Positions 8,033 to 15,782 of a DNA stretch of 64,000 bases are shown here, piece by piece. The stretch is taken from the NCBI RefSeq assembly GCF_001691415.1, contig NZ_LRRR01000005.1, positions 1-64,000 on the forward strand, given 5' to 3'. Source of the stretch: Pararhodobacter sp. CCB-MM2. Lineage in GTDB: Bacteria; Pseudomonadota; Alphaproteobacteria; Rhodobacterales; Rhodobacteraceae. Numbering within the stretch: the first letter of the stretch is position 1; each line of letters starts with the position of its first letter. A program made the position numbers and the translations under genes. The notes under the pieces are model-generated. The model made no database searches. It saw only the letters and a program-made list of their open reading frames with translations, and was not told the DNA's origin.

Positions 8033-9160
8033 TTAGCCGGGCCACGCGCGCAGATCCGGCAGCCGGTTTCGCAACAGCGCCACCCCGCCCGTCACCGCCT
8101 CGCGCAGAGGACCGGGGCGCGCGGGGTCGGCCAAGGTCTCGAACCAGACGCGCGGCGGGTTGCGCCCGGCCGCGCGACGGGGCCAGTGCAACCCCTCCAT
8201 CAGCGCCACGGCCTCGGGCGGCAGGCGGTCGGGCAGCTCATGCCCGGCGATCTCGGTCCAGAGCCGTGTCCAGCAGCGCGCGACCGACCACGGGTTGTAG
8301 CCGCCGCCGCCGGTGACGATCAGCCGATCCGTCATCGAGCGCACCGCCCGCAGCACCGCGACATGAGCGTTGTTCGACAGCGACAGCCGCGAGAGCGGAT
8401 CTTCCTCGACCGCATCGGCCCCGCATTGCAGCACCACCGCATCGGGGCGGAACGCCTCGAGCGCCGGGAGGATCAGCGCCTCGCGCACATGCGCCATCTC
8501 GCTGTCGTTGAACCCACGCGGCACCGGCAGATTCAGGCAATTGCCCCCGCCGTCGTCGGTCAGCGCGCCGGTGAAGGGCCAGCGCTTGTCCTCATGCACC
8601 GAAAGCAGCATCACCCCCTCGGCCCCGGCCAACCCGGCTTCCACCCCGTCGCAATGATGCGCGTCGATATCGACATAGGCGACGCGCTTCAGACCTAGCC
8701 GCCGCAGGTGCAGGATCGCCAGAACCGGGTCGTTGAGATAGCAGAACCCGCCGGCGCGGTCGGCCATGGCATGATGGGTGCCCGCCCCCGGCACCTGAAC
8801 GATGCCGCCCTGCGCCACCATCTCGGCGGCCAACAGCGCCCCACCGGCCGAGGTGGCGGGACGCCGGTACATCAGCCCATGCACCGGGTTCGACAGCGTG
8901 CCCAAGCCGTGCCGCGCTCGCACATCGTCGGAGACTGTGCCCGAGGCTTCGGCCTCCAACAGGGCCGCGATGTAGTCCGGCGTGTGAAAGGCAGCCAGCG
9001 CGGCGGGCCGGGCCCGGGGCGACGGCACATAGTGCCCCTGCGCGAACCAGCCCAGACTGCGGCACAGGTCCATCACCGTCGACACGCGCGGGATCGCCAG
9101 CGGGTGATGCGCGCCGAAGGGGGCGGCGCGATAGATTTCAGAGCCGATGAACCGGGTCAG
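8033..9160 (-). CDS. Histone deacetylase superfamily hydrolase (AcuC/acetylpolyamine amidohydrolase type)
   Basis: Zinc-dependent deacetylase-fold protein of 375 residues. Motifs are GAGTHHAM (paired histidines), VDIDAHHCDGVE (zinc ligands Asp and His), and the C-terminal GGGGYNPWSVARCW loop. Bacterial relatives deacetylate acetyl-CoA synthetase, polyamines or other small acetyl-amides. The usual family N-terminus, xTRFIGSEIYR, is present, but its first codon is CTG at 9160, not ATG. That CTG overlaps the TGA stop of the upstream peroxidase gene as CTGA, exactly where an ATGA overlap would be expected. The first in-frame ATG would remove about 29 conserved residues, and upstream codons are out-of-frame peroxidase sequence. 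Translation is therefore probably coupled and starts at CTG. Confidence 0.85.
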   Translation of the reverse strand: MTRFIGSEIYRAAPFGAHHPLAIPRVSTVMDLCRSLGWFAQGHYVPSPRARPAALAAFHTPDYIAALLEAEASGTVSDDVRARHGLGTLSNPVHGLMYRRPATSAGGALLAAEMVAQGGIVQVPGAGTHHAMADRAGGFCYLNDPVLAILHLRRLGLKRVAYVDIDAHHCDGVEAGLAGAEGVMLLSVHEDKRWPFTGALTDDGGGNCLNLPVPRGFNDSEMAHVREALILPALEAFRPDAVVLQCGADAVEEDPLSRLSLSNNAHVAVLRAVRSMTDRLIVTGGGGYNPWSVARCWTRLWTEIAGHELPDRLPPEAVALMEGLHWPRRAAGRNPPRVWFETLADPARPGPLREAVTGGVALLRNRLPDLRAWPG

Positions 9161-9678
9161 CGGGGCAGATGCGCCTCGATCATGCCCGTGATCTCGGGGC
9201 TGTCCAGCCGCGTCGTCGAGGTCCAGAAAGCCAGAAACTCCCCCTCCGGTCCGATCAGCACCTTGTTGAAATTCCACGTCGGTTCGACCCCGTATTCCTC
9301 GGCCAGCCAAAGGTAGAACGGATGCGCGTCCTCGCCCAGTACCGAGGTCACCCGTGTCCAGGCGACATCGACCCCGAGGCGCCGGTGACAATCGTCCACA
9401 CCCGCCGCGTCATCGTTGACCTCTTCGGCGAAATCGTCGCTGGGCACCGCGACAACCACCAGCCCGCGCGGGGCATAGGTGCCGTTCAACGCTTCCATTG
9501 CGGCATATTGCGGGACCGGGTCGCACAGGGGGGGCGTGTTCACCACCAGAACCGGCTGCCCGCGCCATCCCTCCAGATCGTAGCTGCCGCCGTCGATCGC
9601 CAGAAAGGTGAAGGCCCGCGCCGTCGGGGCCAAGCCGATGACCAGCAGGGCGGCCAGAAGGATCGTCAGGATGCGCAT
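9157..9678 (-). CDS. Glutathione peroxidase family protein, exported
   Basis: A 173-residue thiol peroxidase of the GPx family with an N-terminal signal peptide (MRILTILLAALLVIGLAPTA, cleavage after ARA). It is therefore predicted to reduce peroxides in the periplasm. The peroxidatic cysteine is in NTPPLCDPVPQY; typical GPx has Cys-Gly here, so Cys-Asp is unusual. PTWNFNKVLIGPEGEFL is the conserved Trp-Asn-Phe-Asn-Lys block. The start at 9678 is preceded by GGGAGGA. Its stop overlaps the CTG start of the deacetylase-like gene, so the two form a two-gene operon. Confidence 0.87.
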   Translation of the reverse strand: MRILTILLAALLVIGLAPTARAFTFLAIDGGSYDLEGWRGQPVLVVNTPPLCDPVPQYAAMEALNGTYAPRGLVVVAVPSDDFAEEVNDDAAGVDDCHRRLGVDVAWTRVTSVLGEDAHPFYLWLAEEYGVEPTWNFNKVLIGPEGEFLAFWTSTTRLDSPEITGMIEAHLPR

Positions 9679-9867
9679 GGCGTCCTCCCTGGTTGCAAGG
9701 CCCAAGGGTACGGGAAAAAGCCGCGCGGACATAGGGGACAAATAAAATGCGCCGGACGTGAAACTTTCGCGGCAAGGGCTTCGTACCTGAGGCAGATGCG
9801 GCGCTTTTGCCGCAGCGCCACGGTCCCGATGCACTCACGCCCCGGGGGCCCGCAACCAGGAGAGACC

Positions 9868-10281
9868 ATGACACGCCTTCCCCTTCTTGCCTTCGCCCTG
9901 ACCCTCACCGCCGCGCCCGTTCTGGCCGATGACCACATGATGCCGATGGTCGAAGCCGCCAATCAATCCGTCTCCAACGGCGTCGTGAGCGCCGGCTCAG
10001 TCGTGGCGCCCGCCAATGGCTGGCTGGTCGTGCACCGCACCGATGCCGACATGGCCCCCGGCCCGGTCGTTGGCCATGCGCCGATCCGCGAGGGTGAGAC
10101 CACCGATGTCGCCGCCATCCTGACCGAGGACGTGGCCCCCGGCGACATGCTGATGCTGATGGTCCATGGCGAGACCGGCGGCATGCATACCGGCCTGTTC
10201 GAATACACGCTCGGCGCGGCCGAGGACGGCCCGATCCGCGTCGACGGCAATCTGGTGATGCAGGTCATCACCGTCGAGTAA
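9868..10281 (+). CDS. DUF7282 family periplasmic protein
   Basis: A 137-residue protein with a clear signal peptide (MTRLPLLAFALTLTAAPVLA, cut before DDHMM) and one conserved domain of the DUF7282 type. The domain patterns are NGWLVVHRTDAD, GPVVGHAPI, GDMLMLMVHGETGG and FEYTLGA. Proteins of this kind are predicted beta-sandwich secreted proteins of unknown function. The ATG is preceded by AGGAGA. It is divergent from the peroxidase gene (189 bp apart) and is followed by a strong intrinsic terminator at 10351, so it is likely monocistronic. Confidence 0.82.
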   Translation: MTRLPLLAFALTLTAAPVLADDHMMPMVEAANQSVSNGVVSAGSVVAPANGWLVVHRTDADMAPGPVVGHAPIREGETTDVAAILTEDVAPGDMLMLMVHGETGGMHTGLFEYTLGAAEDGPIRVDGNLVMQVITVE

Positions 10282-10350
10282 TCTGCTTCAGGGGCGTGCG
10301 GATCCCTCCGGGCGCCCCGCCGCTGCGAGTGGTTGGGTAACGAGTATTCC

Positions 10351-10381
10351 CCCGGGCCTCCCCCCAAGGTCCGGGCTTTTT
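10351..10381 (+). terminator. Intrinsic terminator after the DUF7282 gene
   Basis: A 9-bp stem (CCCGGGCCT at 10351-10359 with AGGTCCGGG at 10367-10375, one G-U pair) is followed by CTTTTT. It ends the plus-strand DUF7282 transcript just before the convergent ArsR-family gene. Confidence 0.8.
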
Positions 10382-10388
10382 GTTGCGT

Positions 10389-11078
10389 TCAGGCGGGCAG
10401 CGGCGCCAGCTCGCGCAGGAACGCGGCCTCGCCGGTCTTGGTGAACAAAACCGCCCGCGTGCCGGGGTCGCGTCTGGCCCAGCCCAAGGCCTCGATCCGT
10501 GACAGCAGCGCCCGGCCAAGGCTGCCGGCCAGATGGCTGCGACGCTCGGACCAGTCGAGGCAACAGCGGCACATCACCGCCCTGCCCTTGCGCAGCGCCG
10601 CCAGATCGATGCCGAACCCCTCCATCAGCGCGGCGCCCTCGGCGGTCAGCCGGACATCCTCGTCCGTCACCACGATCATCCCGCGTGCGGTCAGACTGTC
10701 GAACAGTCGGATACCCAGATCGCCCGCCAGATGGTTGTAGCACACCCGCGCCTTGCGCAGCGCCGCGTCCCTCGGCCCGGTGCGGGTCCGCAGATGGCCC
10801 GATCCGGCGGCAAGGCCCATCAGAGCCTCCAGCACATGCGCGACTTCCTCGCCCGCCAGCGTCACGTATTTGTGCCGCCCCTGCCGACGTTGCGCGATCA
10901 GCCCACCGTCCTCCAACCGCGCCAGATGCGACGAGGCCGTCTGCGCCGTGATCCCGGCCTCGGCCGCCAGTTCGGTGGCGGTCAGCGCCTTGCCGGCCAT
11001 CAGCGCGGTCAGCATGTTGGCGCGGGCGGGATCGCCGATCAGCATGGCGATGCGGGCGATGTCGGGACCTTCTTTCAT
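10389..11078 (-). CDS. ArsR-family transcriptional regulator with extended C-terminal domain
   Basis: A 229-residue regulator. The winged helix-turn-helix (about 8-95) carries LTATELAAEAGITAQTASSHLARLEDGGL, typical of ArsR/SmtB recognition helices. It is about twice the normal ArsR length. The extra C-terminal half contains a cysteine pair and a charged block (MCRCCLDWSERRSHLAG), found in a longer ArsR subfamily, which could bind metal or sense redox state. A perfect inverted repeat (11077-11100) overlaps its own start codon and precedes the divergent NIPSNAP gene, so it most likely represses itself and that operon. The ligand is unknown. Confidence 0.87.
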   Translation of the reverse strand: MKEGPDIARIAMLIGDPARANMLTALMAGKALTATELAAEAGITAQTASSHLARLEDGGLIAQRRQGRHKYVTLAGEEVAHVLEALMGLAAGSGHLRTRTGPRDAALRKARVCYNHLAGDLGIRLFDSLTARGMIVVTDEDVRLTAEGAALMEGFGIDLAALRKGRAVMCRCCLDWSERRSHLAGSLGRALLSRIEALGWARRDPGTRAVLFTKTGEAAFLRELAPLPA

Positions 11079-11100
11079 GCTTCGACGCTAATCGAAGCAT
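11077..11100. promoter_or_regulatory. Operator of the ArsR-family regulator
   Basis: A perfect 9-bp inverted repeat, ATGCTTCGA - CGCTAA - TCGAAGCAT. Its left arm covers the ArsR start codon, and it ends 50 bp before the divergent NIPSNAP start. The position and symmetry are typical of an ArsR-family operator controlling both directions. Confidence 0.7.
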
Positions 11101-11150
11101 TCACAGCGCGCAATCGCCTATCACCAGGTCAGCACCAAAGGAGACAGACC

Positions 11151-11465
11151 ATGCTGACCTGCATCATCCGCTACCAGATCGACCCCACGCAGAAAGCCGC
11201 GTTCGAGACCTACGCCCGCAACTGGAACACCGCCATTCCGCGTAATGGCGCGCAGTTGCTGGGCTATTTTGCGCCCCATGAGGGCTCGTCGACGCTGGCT
11301 TATGGTATCTACAACATCGAGAACCTCGCCGCCTACGAGGCTTACCGCGCCCGTCTGGCGGAGGATCCGCTGGGGCGCGAGAACTACGCCTTCGCGCAAC
11401 AACACCGGTTCCTGCAGCGTGAGGACCGAACATTTCTGAAGCGCGTCACGGGGGAGAACGCATGA
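11151..11465 (+). CDS. NIPSNAP family protein
   Basis: A 104-residue single-domain NIPSNAP protein of the dimeric alpha-beta barrel (ferredoxin-like) fold, starting with TCIIRYQIDPTQKAAFETYARNW. Relatives are often small oxygenase-like or stress proteins without a settled reaction. The ATG is preceded by AAAGGAGA. It is first in a two-gene unit with an ABM-family protein (4-bp ATGA overlap) and faces the ArsR regulator across a shared operator, so it is probably derepressed by the ArsR ligand. Confidence 0.85.
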   Translation: MLTCIIRYQIDPTQKAAFETYARNWNTAIPRNGAQLLGYFAPHEGSSTLAYGIYNIENLAAYEAYRARLAEDPLGRENYAFAQQHRFLQREDRTFLKRVTGENA

Positions 11466-11788
11466 TCGCCGTGATCTTCGAAGTCGAGCCGGCCGAGGGT
11501 CAGCACGAGGTCTATCTGGACCTCGCAGCCGCCCTGCGCCCGCAATTGGCGCAGATCGACGGGTTCATCTCGGTCGAGCGGTTCCAAAGCCTGACCAACC
11601 CCGGCAAGATGCTGTCGCTGTCGTTCTTCCGCGACGAAGCCGCCGTGGCCCGCTGGCGCGAGGTCTCCGCCCACCAGTCGGCACAGGGGCGCGGACGTGG
11701 CGGGGTGTTCAAGGACTATCGCTTGCGCGTCGCCGGGGTGATCCGCGACTACGGTCTGAACGACCGGGCCGAAGCGCCCCAGCCCTGA
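11462..11788 (+). CDS. Antibiotic biosynthesis monooxygenase (ABM) domain protein
   Basis: A 108-residue ABM-fold protein (dimeric alpha-beta barrel). The patterns VIFEVEPAEGQ, DGFISVERFQS and LSFFRDEAAVARWRE are characteristic of the heme-degrading/quinol-monooxygenase-like ABM group. The family includes cofactor-free monooxygenases acting on quinones or polyketides, and IsdG-type heme oxygenases. Its ATG overlaps the NIPSNAP stop, so the two same-fold proteins are translated together and could form a hetero-oligomer. It ends 6 bp before the stop of a convergent gene. Confidence 0.83.
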   Translation: MIAVIFEVEPAEGQHEVYLDLAAALRPQLAQIDGFISVERFQSLTNPGKMLSLSFFRDEAAVARWREVSAHQSAQGRGRGGVFKDYRLRVAGVIRDYGLNDRAEAPQP

Positions 11789-11794
11789 TCGCGC

Positions 11795-12244
11795 TTACGA
11801 CGCCCGGGCGAACAACTCGGCATGGCGCATGCCGCCCAGCCCGAGGGTGGCGAAGGCATCCCAGCCGCCGTCGGGCACCACGCCCACCCGCTCCAGCGCG
11901 TCGTTGACGGACGCCGCGCCGGCCCGCAGCGGCATCGTCCGCATGGCGCCGTGGTAGAAGGTGGCGCATTGATCGTCGCCCCCTTCGCCAAGCGAGGTCT
12001 CGATCAAGGCGAAACGGTTGAACCCCAAGGCCTTGGCCACCTGAAGCGTGACGGCGCAATCAGGCTCCATCTCGGACAATTGGCGGTCGGTGATGCCCAG
12101 ATCCTCGGCCCAGTGGGGCACGCGGGACCGGTCGAGCGGAACGATGACGAATTCCCCGGCCTCAACGAGGCTGAGACCGAGCCGCGCGGCGACGCCCGGA
12201 TTGCCCGGACCCCGGGCGACAATGGCAGAAAGACGCTGATCCAT
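11795..12244 (-). CDS. Hypothetical protein, 149 residues
   Basis: Unrecognised. A soluble, moderately acidic protein without signal peptide or membrane helix. Features are an early LSLVEAGEFVIVPLD strand region, EDLGITDRQLSEMEPDCAVTLQVAKALGF, and a Gly-rich C-terminus (ATLGLGGMRHAELFARAS). The coding pattern is good. Upstream is an isolated palindrome (12258-12277) 13 bp before the start, suggesting regulated expression. The protein is convergent with the ABM gene (6 bp gap). Confidence 0.55.
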   Translation of the reverse strand: MDQRLSAIVARGPGNPGVAARLGLSLVEAGEFVIVPLDRSRVPHWAEDLGITDRQLSEMEPDCAVTLQVAKALGFNRFALIETSLGEGGDDQCATFYHGAMRTMPLRAGAASVNDALERVGVVPDGGWDAFATLGLGGMRHAELFARAS

Positions 12245-12257
12245 GCCGATGCACTCC

Positions 12258-12277
12258 CGTCATTTGATCATATGACG
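12258..12277. promoter_or_regulatory. 20-bp palindrome upstream of the 149-residue gene
   Basis: CGTCATTTGATCATATGACG pairs at 18 of 20 symmetric positions. It is centred about 24 bp upstream of the hypothetical gene's start codon, in an AT-rich patch. It could be an operator for an unidentified dimeric regulator. Confidence 0.4.
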
Positions 12278-12383
12278 ATGCTGCATCGCGGCAGAGAGAG
12301 GTCAAGGATTCACACGCCGCAACGCAGCAACTGCCCCCATTCTCCGCGACAGAGGTGAAGAAACGGTCACTTCGTGAACGCTA

Positions 12384-12779
12384 TCAGCCGGCGTAGTCGG
12401 TGTCGCTGACCGGTTCCAGCCATGTGACCGCCGATCCGTCGACCACCTCGTGAATCGCCAGATGGGTCATGCCGGTGGTTGGACCGGCGCCGTGCCAGTG
12501 ACGCTCGCCGGGTTCGAACCAGATTACGTCACCGGGGCGGATTTCCTCGACCGGGCCGCCGTCGCGCTGGACGCGCCCGACGCCGGCGGTGACGATCAGC
12601 GTCTGCCCCGCCGGATGGGTGTGCCACGCGGTACGCGCGCCGGGCTCGAACGTGACCGAGGCCGCACTGACCCGCCCCGTCAGCTCGGAGGCGATGACCG
12701 GATCCAGACGGACCTTGCCGGTGAAATACTCGGGGTTCCCGGTGGCGGAATCCGTGGCGCCGGCGCGGATGATCTTCAT
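12384..12779 (-). CDS. Cupin domain protein
   Basis: A 131-residue single cupin. The two cupin motifs are visible: the metal-binding block around [19 protein letters not shown] and the second block [19 protein letters not shown], with histidines in the usual metal-ligand places. Related small cupins are often annotated as quercetin-dioxygenase-like or carboxymuconolactone-decarboxylase-associated proteins, but a reaction cannot be assigned. The ATG at 12779 has AGGGAG upstream; the frame remains open a further 28 codons, which look non-coding. It is divergent from the metallophosphoesterase (82 bp). Confidence 0.85.
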   Translation of the reverse strand: MKIIRAGATDSATGNPEYFTGKVRLDPVIASELTGRVSAASVTFEPGARTAWHTHPAGQTLIVTAGVGRVQRDGGPVEEIRPGDVIWFEPGERHWHGAGPTTGMTHLAIHEVVDGSAVTWLEPVSDTDYAG

Positions 12780-12861
12780 GGCATGCTCCCTGTTGGCCCT
12801 GACCATAGACGGCGGCGGGACAGGCTTGCAACGCCCGCAGCTTGGCCCGAGGATACCGGCC

Positions 12862-14157
12862 ATGACGATCCCAGCCCTTCTGCCGCGCGGCCCCGGCCAT
12901 CAGTTCGTGTTCTACGGCGACAGCTGCTCGGGCGTGCCCGGCGCGCCGCACGCGGTAACGCATGCCACCGTCAACCGGGTGGTGCAGCGGCTTGCGCCTC
13001 CCCCCGCGTTCATCGCCTATCCGGGCGACGAGGTGATCGGCCTGACGGACGAGGCCGCGCTACGGGCGCAATGGGCGCATTGGCTGGACCATGAGATGGC
13101 GTGGGCGACAATGCCGATGCATCATTGCACCGGCAATCACACCGCCTGGGACGCGATGAGCGCGCGGGTGTTCCATCAGGTCATGCGGGGCCGCACCGAC
13201 TTCCCCGCGCCCGACGATCTGAACACCTTGATCCGCCATGGGGACCTCGCCTTGGTGATCATCGACACGCTTTATGGCCGGCTGGGCGGCGAGGGCTGGG
13301 TGGATCTGGCACGGCTCGACGCGCTGCTGACCGAGGCCCGCGATGCGCGGCACCTTCTGGTGATGGGCCACCATCCGGCCTTCGCGGTGAACGGCTTCCA
13401 CGGCCCGTGCCAGCGCAACCTTGCCCAACCCGAGGCCGTCTGGGCGCTGTTGAAAGCCCATGGCGTCACGGCCTATCTGTGCAGCCATATCCTCGCCTTT
13501 GATGTGCAGGTTCATGAGGGCGTGCTGCAGATCTGCTCTGGCGGCGCCGGCACAGCGCATCGGATGCCCGAAGGGGTCGAATACCTACATGCCGTGCAGA
13601 TGGCGCTGGATGCCGAGGGCCTTCGCTTGCAGGTCTTGGACGACAAGGCACAGCGGCGCGAGGCACTGGCTTGGCCGCCGGGCGATCAACGCAAGCCGTT
13701 GTCCGGCCTCTGGCGGCCTTCGGACCCGGAGCAGGCCTGTCTGTTGTCCGTGGCCGGCCAGCCCGAGCCCGGCGTCGCGCAGCGGCAGACACTGGCCTGT
13801 GCGGTGGAGCCCGACACCGGCGTGGTGCCAATCTGGATCGGCCTCTCCGGGCCAGATCAACGCCTGACGGTGTTGCTGCAACCTCAAGTCGGTCGCAGTC
13901 CCCATTTGTGGCGCGGGCCGGCGCTTGGAGACGGGCTGGAGCTGTTGCTGCACCCCGGCATGGGCCCGGGCGGGCTGCTATGGCGACGGGACGGTGCCTG
14001 GACTTCGCTGGAGCATACCGCGCCTTGGGGGTTGGAGCGCTTCCCCACGCCATTGCGCTGGCAGGTCGGCGCACGACCGGATGGCAGCGAGGCCTTCGTG
14101 GGTCGAGACCTGTCGGTCACCATCGAGGCCCTCGCGATAGATCCGGTCCGCCCCTGA
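12862..14157 (+). CDS. Metallophosphoesterase-like protein
   Basis: A 431-residue protein whose first 260 residues follow the calcineurin-like metallophosphoesterase order: VFYGDSCSG (first Asp), YPGDEV (second Asp), CTGNHTAWD (Asn-His) and LVMGHHPAF (His-His), with a further CSH/CSGG region. The last 150 residues form a separate C-terminal domain I do not recognise. No signal peptide is present. It probably hydrolyses a phosphomonoester or phosphodiester, with the substrate unknown. The ATG at 12862 is chosen because upstream codons are antisense to the cupin gene. The stop is 3 bp from the convergent repeat-protein gene. Confidence 0.75.
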   Translation: MTIPALLPRGPGHQFVFYGDSCSGVPGAPHAVTHATVNRVVQRLAPPPAFIAYPGDEVIGLTDEAALRAQWAHWLDHEMAWATMPMHHCTGNHTAWDAMSARVFHQVMRGRTDFPAPDDLNTLIRHGDLALVIIDTLYGRLGGEGWVDLARLDALLTEARDARHLLVMGHHPAFAVNGFHGPCQRNLAQPEAVWALLKAHGVTAYLCSHILAFDVQVHEGVLQICSGGAGTAHRMPEGVEYLHAVQMALDAEGLRLQVLDDKAQRREALAWPPGDQRKPLSGLWRPSDPEQACLLSVAGQPEPGVAQRQTLACAVEPDTGVVPIWIGLSGPDQRLTVLLQPQVGRSPHLWRGPALGDGLELLLHPGMGPGGLLWRRDGAWTSLEHTAPWGLERFPTPLRWQVGARPDGSEAFVGRDLSVTIEALAIDPVRP

Positions 14158-14160
14158 ACC

Positions 14161-14949
14161 TCAGGGCGCAATGTCCGGCGTCGAGGCGTCTACCCGCCGC
14201 CCCGGACGGCGCCCCAACCGGCCCTCGCCCCGACGCGACCGCACGCCCTCAGGACTGCCGCCTGCCGAGGTTTGCACGCCCAAGCGCAACCCTTCGGGGT
14301 TCCCGCCCGCCGAGGTCTGTACCGCGACAAAGCCCTCCGGCGTGCCGCCTGCGGAGGTCTGTATCCCTTCCGGGTTGCCCGAAGCGGTGGTCTGCACGCC
14401 CAGTCGGAACCCCTCGGGATTGCCACCCGCCGTAGTCGCGATGCCTTCCGGATTGCCAGAGGCAGAGGTCGAGACGGAGACGAAGCCCTCGGGTGTCCCA
14501 CCTGTGGTCGTGGCCACACCTTCTGGCGTCCCGCTGGCCACCGTCGAGACACCCTCGCCGGCGCGAAGCCGAGGCCGATCGTCGCCGCGACGATCCCGGA
14601 CAGCCTCGGGACTGCCGCTGGCCGTGGTCTGGACCCGCCGTCCTTCGGGCGTGCCGCTGGCGGTGCTGGCGATCCCCTCCGGATTGCCCCCGGCCACCGA
14701 TGACACCCCCTCGCGGGCGCGCAACCGGGGCCGCTCACCGCCGCTACGATCCCGAACGGCCTCGGGACTACCGTCGGCTGTGGTCGCGACCCGCCGTCCC
14801 TCGGCCCGGCGCTGCGTTGCGGGCATCTGCGTTCGGCAACCCTGTGCGGCGCGGCAACGGGCGGATTGCGCGTCGGCCACTGGGGCGACGGGGATCAAGA
14901 TCAGCGACAAGGCCGTCGCAAGAGCGGGGAAACGGGCTGAAATCGGCAT
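14161..14949 (-). CDS. Secreted tandem-repeat protein with about 12 xPEG repeats
   Basis: A 262-residue protein with a signal peptide (ATALSLILIPVAPVADAQS). A Cys-containing linker follows, then about 12 copies of a nine-residue unit of the form T-[TSV]-A-[SG]-G-[NTS]-P-E-[GA], and a basic C-terminus. Two longer stretches are also duplicated: one runs SPEAVRDR...RPRLRA.EGVS (twice), the other has the block LGVQT[TS]A (twice). A perfect GGAGGATGCC ribosome site precedes the ATG at 14949. The repeats are low in aromatic residues and likely extended or beta-structured outside the cytoplasm. I recognise no family. An open antisense frame exists but lacks start signals and a signal peptide. Confidence 0.75.
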   Translation of the reverse strand: MPISARFPALATALSLILIPVAPVADAQSARCRAAQGCRTQMPATQRRAEGRRVATTADGSPEAVRDRSGGERPRLRAREGVSSVAGGNPEGIASTASGTPEGRRVQTTASGSPEAVRDRRGDDRPRLRAGEGVSTVASGTPEGVATTTGGTPEGFVSVSTSASGNPEGIATTAGGNPEGFRLGVQTTASGNPEGIQTSAGGTPEGFVAVQTSAGGNPEGLRLGVQTSAGGSPEGVRSRRGEGRLGRRPGRRVDASTPDIAP

Positions 14950-15043
14950 GGCATCCTCCATGCATCCCAGCCTGCCAGCCTGCGCCCGTCAGGTCCAATC
15001 GAAGCTTTGTCTTGTCGCTATCGACCGCGTTAATACTGACCGG

Positions 15044-15268
15044 TCAGAGCGAGTAGCCCGGCTCCTTGGCCAAGGTCCCGGCGAGCGGCGCGATGTCGGC
15101 GTCGTAGACCTGCTTCCAGTCCTTCGGCTCGACTTCCTCCAAGGCGACCGAGACCGAGGCTTCGGACTTGCCCAGATGCTGCATGATGTCGCGCGTCAGG
15201 GCCTCGGTCAGTGCCTGTTTCTGCGCCTCCGTGGCGCCGGTGTAGAGTTTGACGATGACATGCGGCAT
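15044..15268 (-). CDS. 4-oxalocrotonate tautomerase family protein
   Basis: A 74-residue tautomerase-superfamily protein. Proline follows the initiator Met (MPHVIVKLY), so after Met removal it would be the catalytic N-terminal proline. The short beta-alpha-beta fold and SVSVALEEVEPKDW match the family. It catalyses keto-enol tautomerisation of unsaturated oxo acids. It is the last gene of the minus-strand aromatic-CoA operon (74 bp after the RidA gene), which suggests it handles an enol or enamine intermediate of that pathway. Confidence 0.85.
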   Translation of the reverse strand: MPHVIVKLYTGATEAQKQALTEALTRDIMQHLGKSEASVSVALEEVEPKDWKQVYDADIAPLAGTLAKEPGYSL

Positions 15269-15341
15269 GGGGCGCTCCGTTGGAAAAAGGGCGGCACCCC
15301 GAGAGGCGCCGCCCGTGAAGATGTCCGACTGGAACGCAAGG

Positions 15342-15743
15342 TCAAGCCTTGGCGATCTCCGCCGTCGCTTCGATCTCGACCTTGGCGCGATCCTCGACCA
15401 AAGCCGAGACGACCAGCATCGACATGGCCGGGAAATGCTTGCCCATCACGCGCCGATATGCCTCGCCCACCTCGCGCTGACGGGCCATGTACTCGGCCTT
15501 GTCGGTCACGAACCACGTCAGACGAGCGATATCCTCGACCTGTCCGCCGGCGGCCTCGGTGATGGCGCGGATATTCTTCAGCGCCTGCTCCATCTGGGCG
15601 ATGAAATCGTCGCCCACGAAGTCCTTGTTCTCGTCCCAGCCGATCTGGCCGCCGATATGCAGGATTCCGGAGGCCGTGAGCACGCCATTGGCATAGCCCT
15701 TGGCCGGGGCCCAACCCTCGGGATGGATGATGGAATGGGGCAT
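15342..15743 (-). CDS. RidA-family (YjgF/YER057c/UK114) protein
   Basis: A 133-residue RidA-superfamily protein, with ANGVLTASGILHIGGQIGWD and the C-terminal MSMLVVSALVEDRAKVEIEATA block. Classical RidA hydrolyses reactive enamines/imines to ketones and ammonia. The catalytic-type Arg of true RidA is not obvious (KVEIEA instead of RVEIEA), so it may belong to a related subgroup. The ATG at 15743 follows GAGAGGACA. It lies between the CoA ligase and tautomerase genes. The expected product of 2-aminobenzoyl-CoA monooxygenase/reductase is an enamine, so an enamine hydrolase would fit the pathway directly. Confidence 0.85.
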   Translation of the reverse strand: MPHSIIHPEGWAPAKGYANGVLTASGILHIGGQIGWDENKDFVGDDFIAQMEQALKNIRAITEAAGGQVEDIARLTWFVTDKAEYMARQREVGEAYRRVMGKHFPAMSMLVVSALVEDRAKVEIEATAEIAKA

Positions 15744-15782
15744 TGTCTGTCCTCTCAACTGGGGCCGCGGGGCGAAGGGGCG

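Noticed and set aside
9759-9785. TGAAAC-N17-CGTA as an extracytoplasmic-sigma promoter for the DUF7282 gene
   Set aside because: It deviates from the GGAAC consensus in both parts; a chance match in this composition is likely.
14171-15562. Long open frame on the plus strand, antisense to the repeat protein and tautomerase genes
   Set aside because: It has no ribosome site or signal peptide; it mirrors the repeats of the minus-strand gene, which has both. Judged an antisense shadow.
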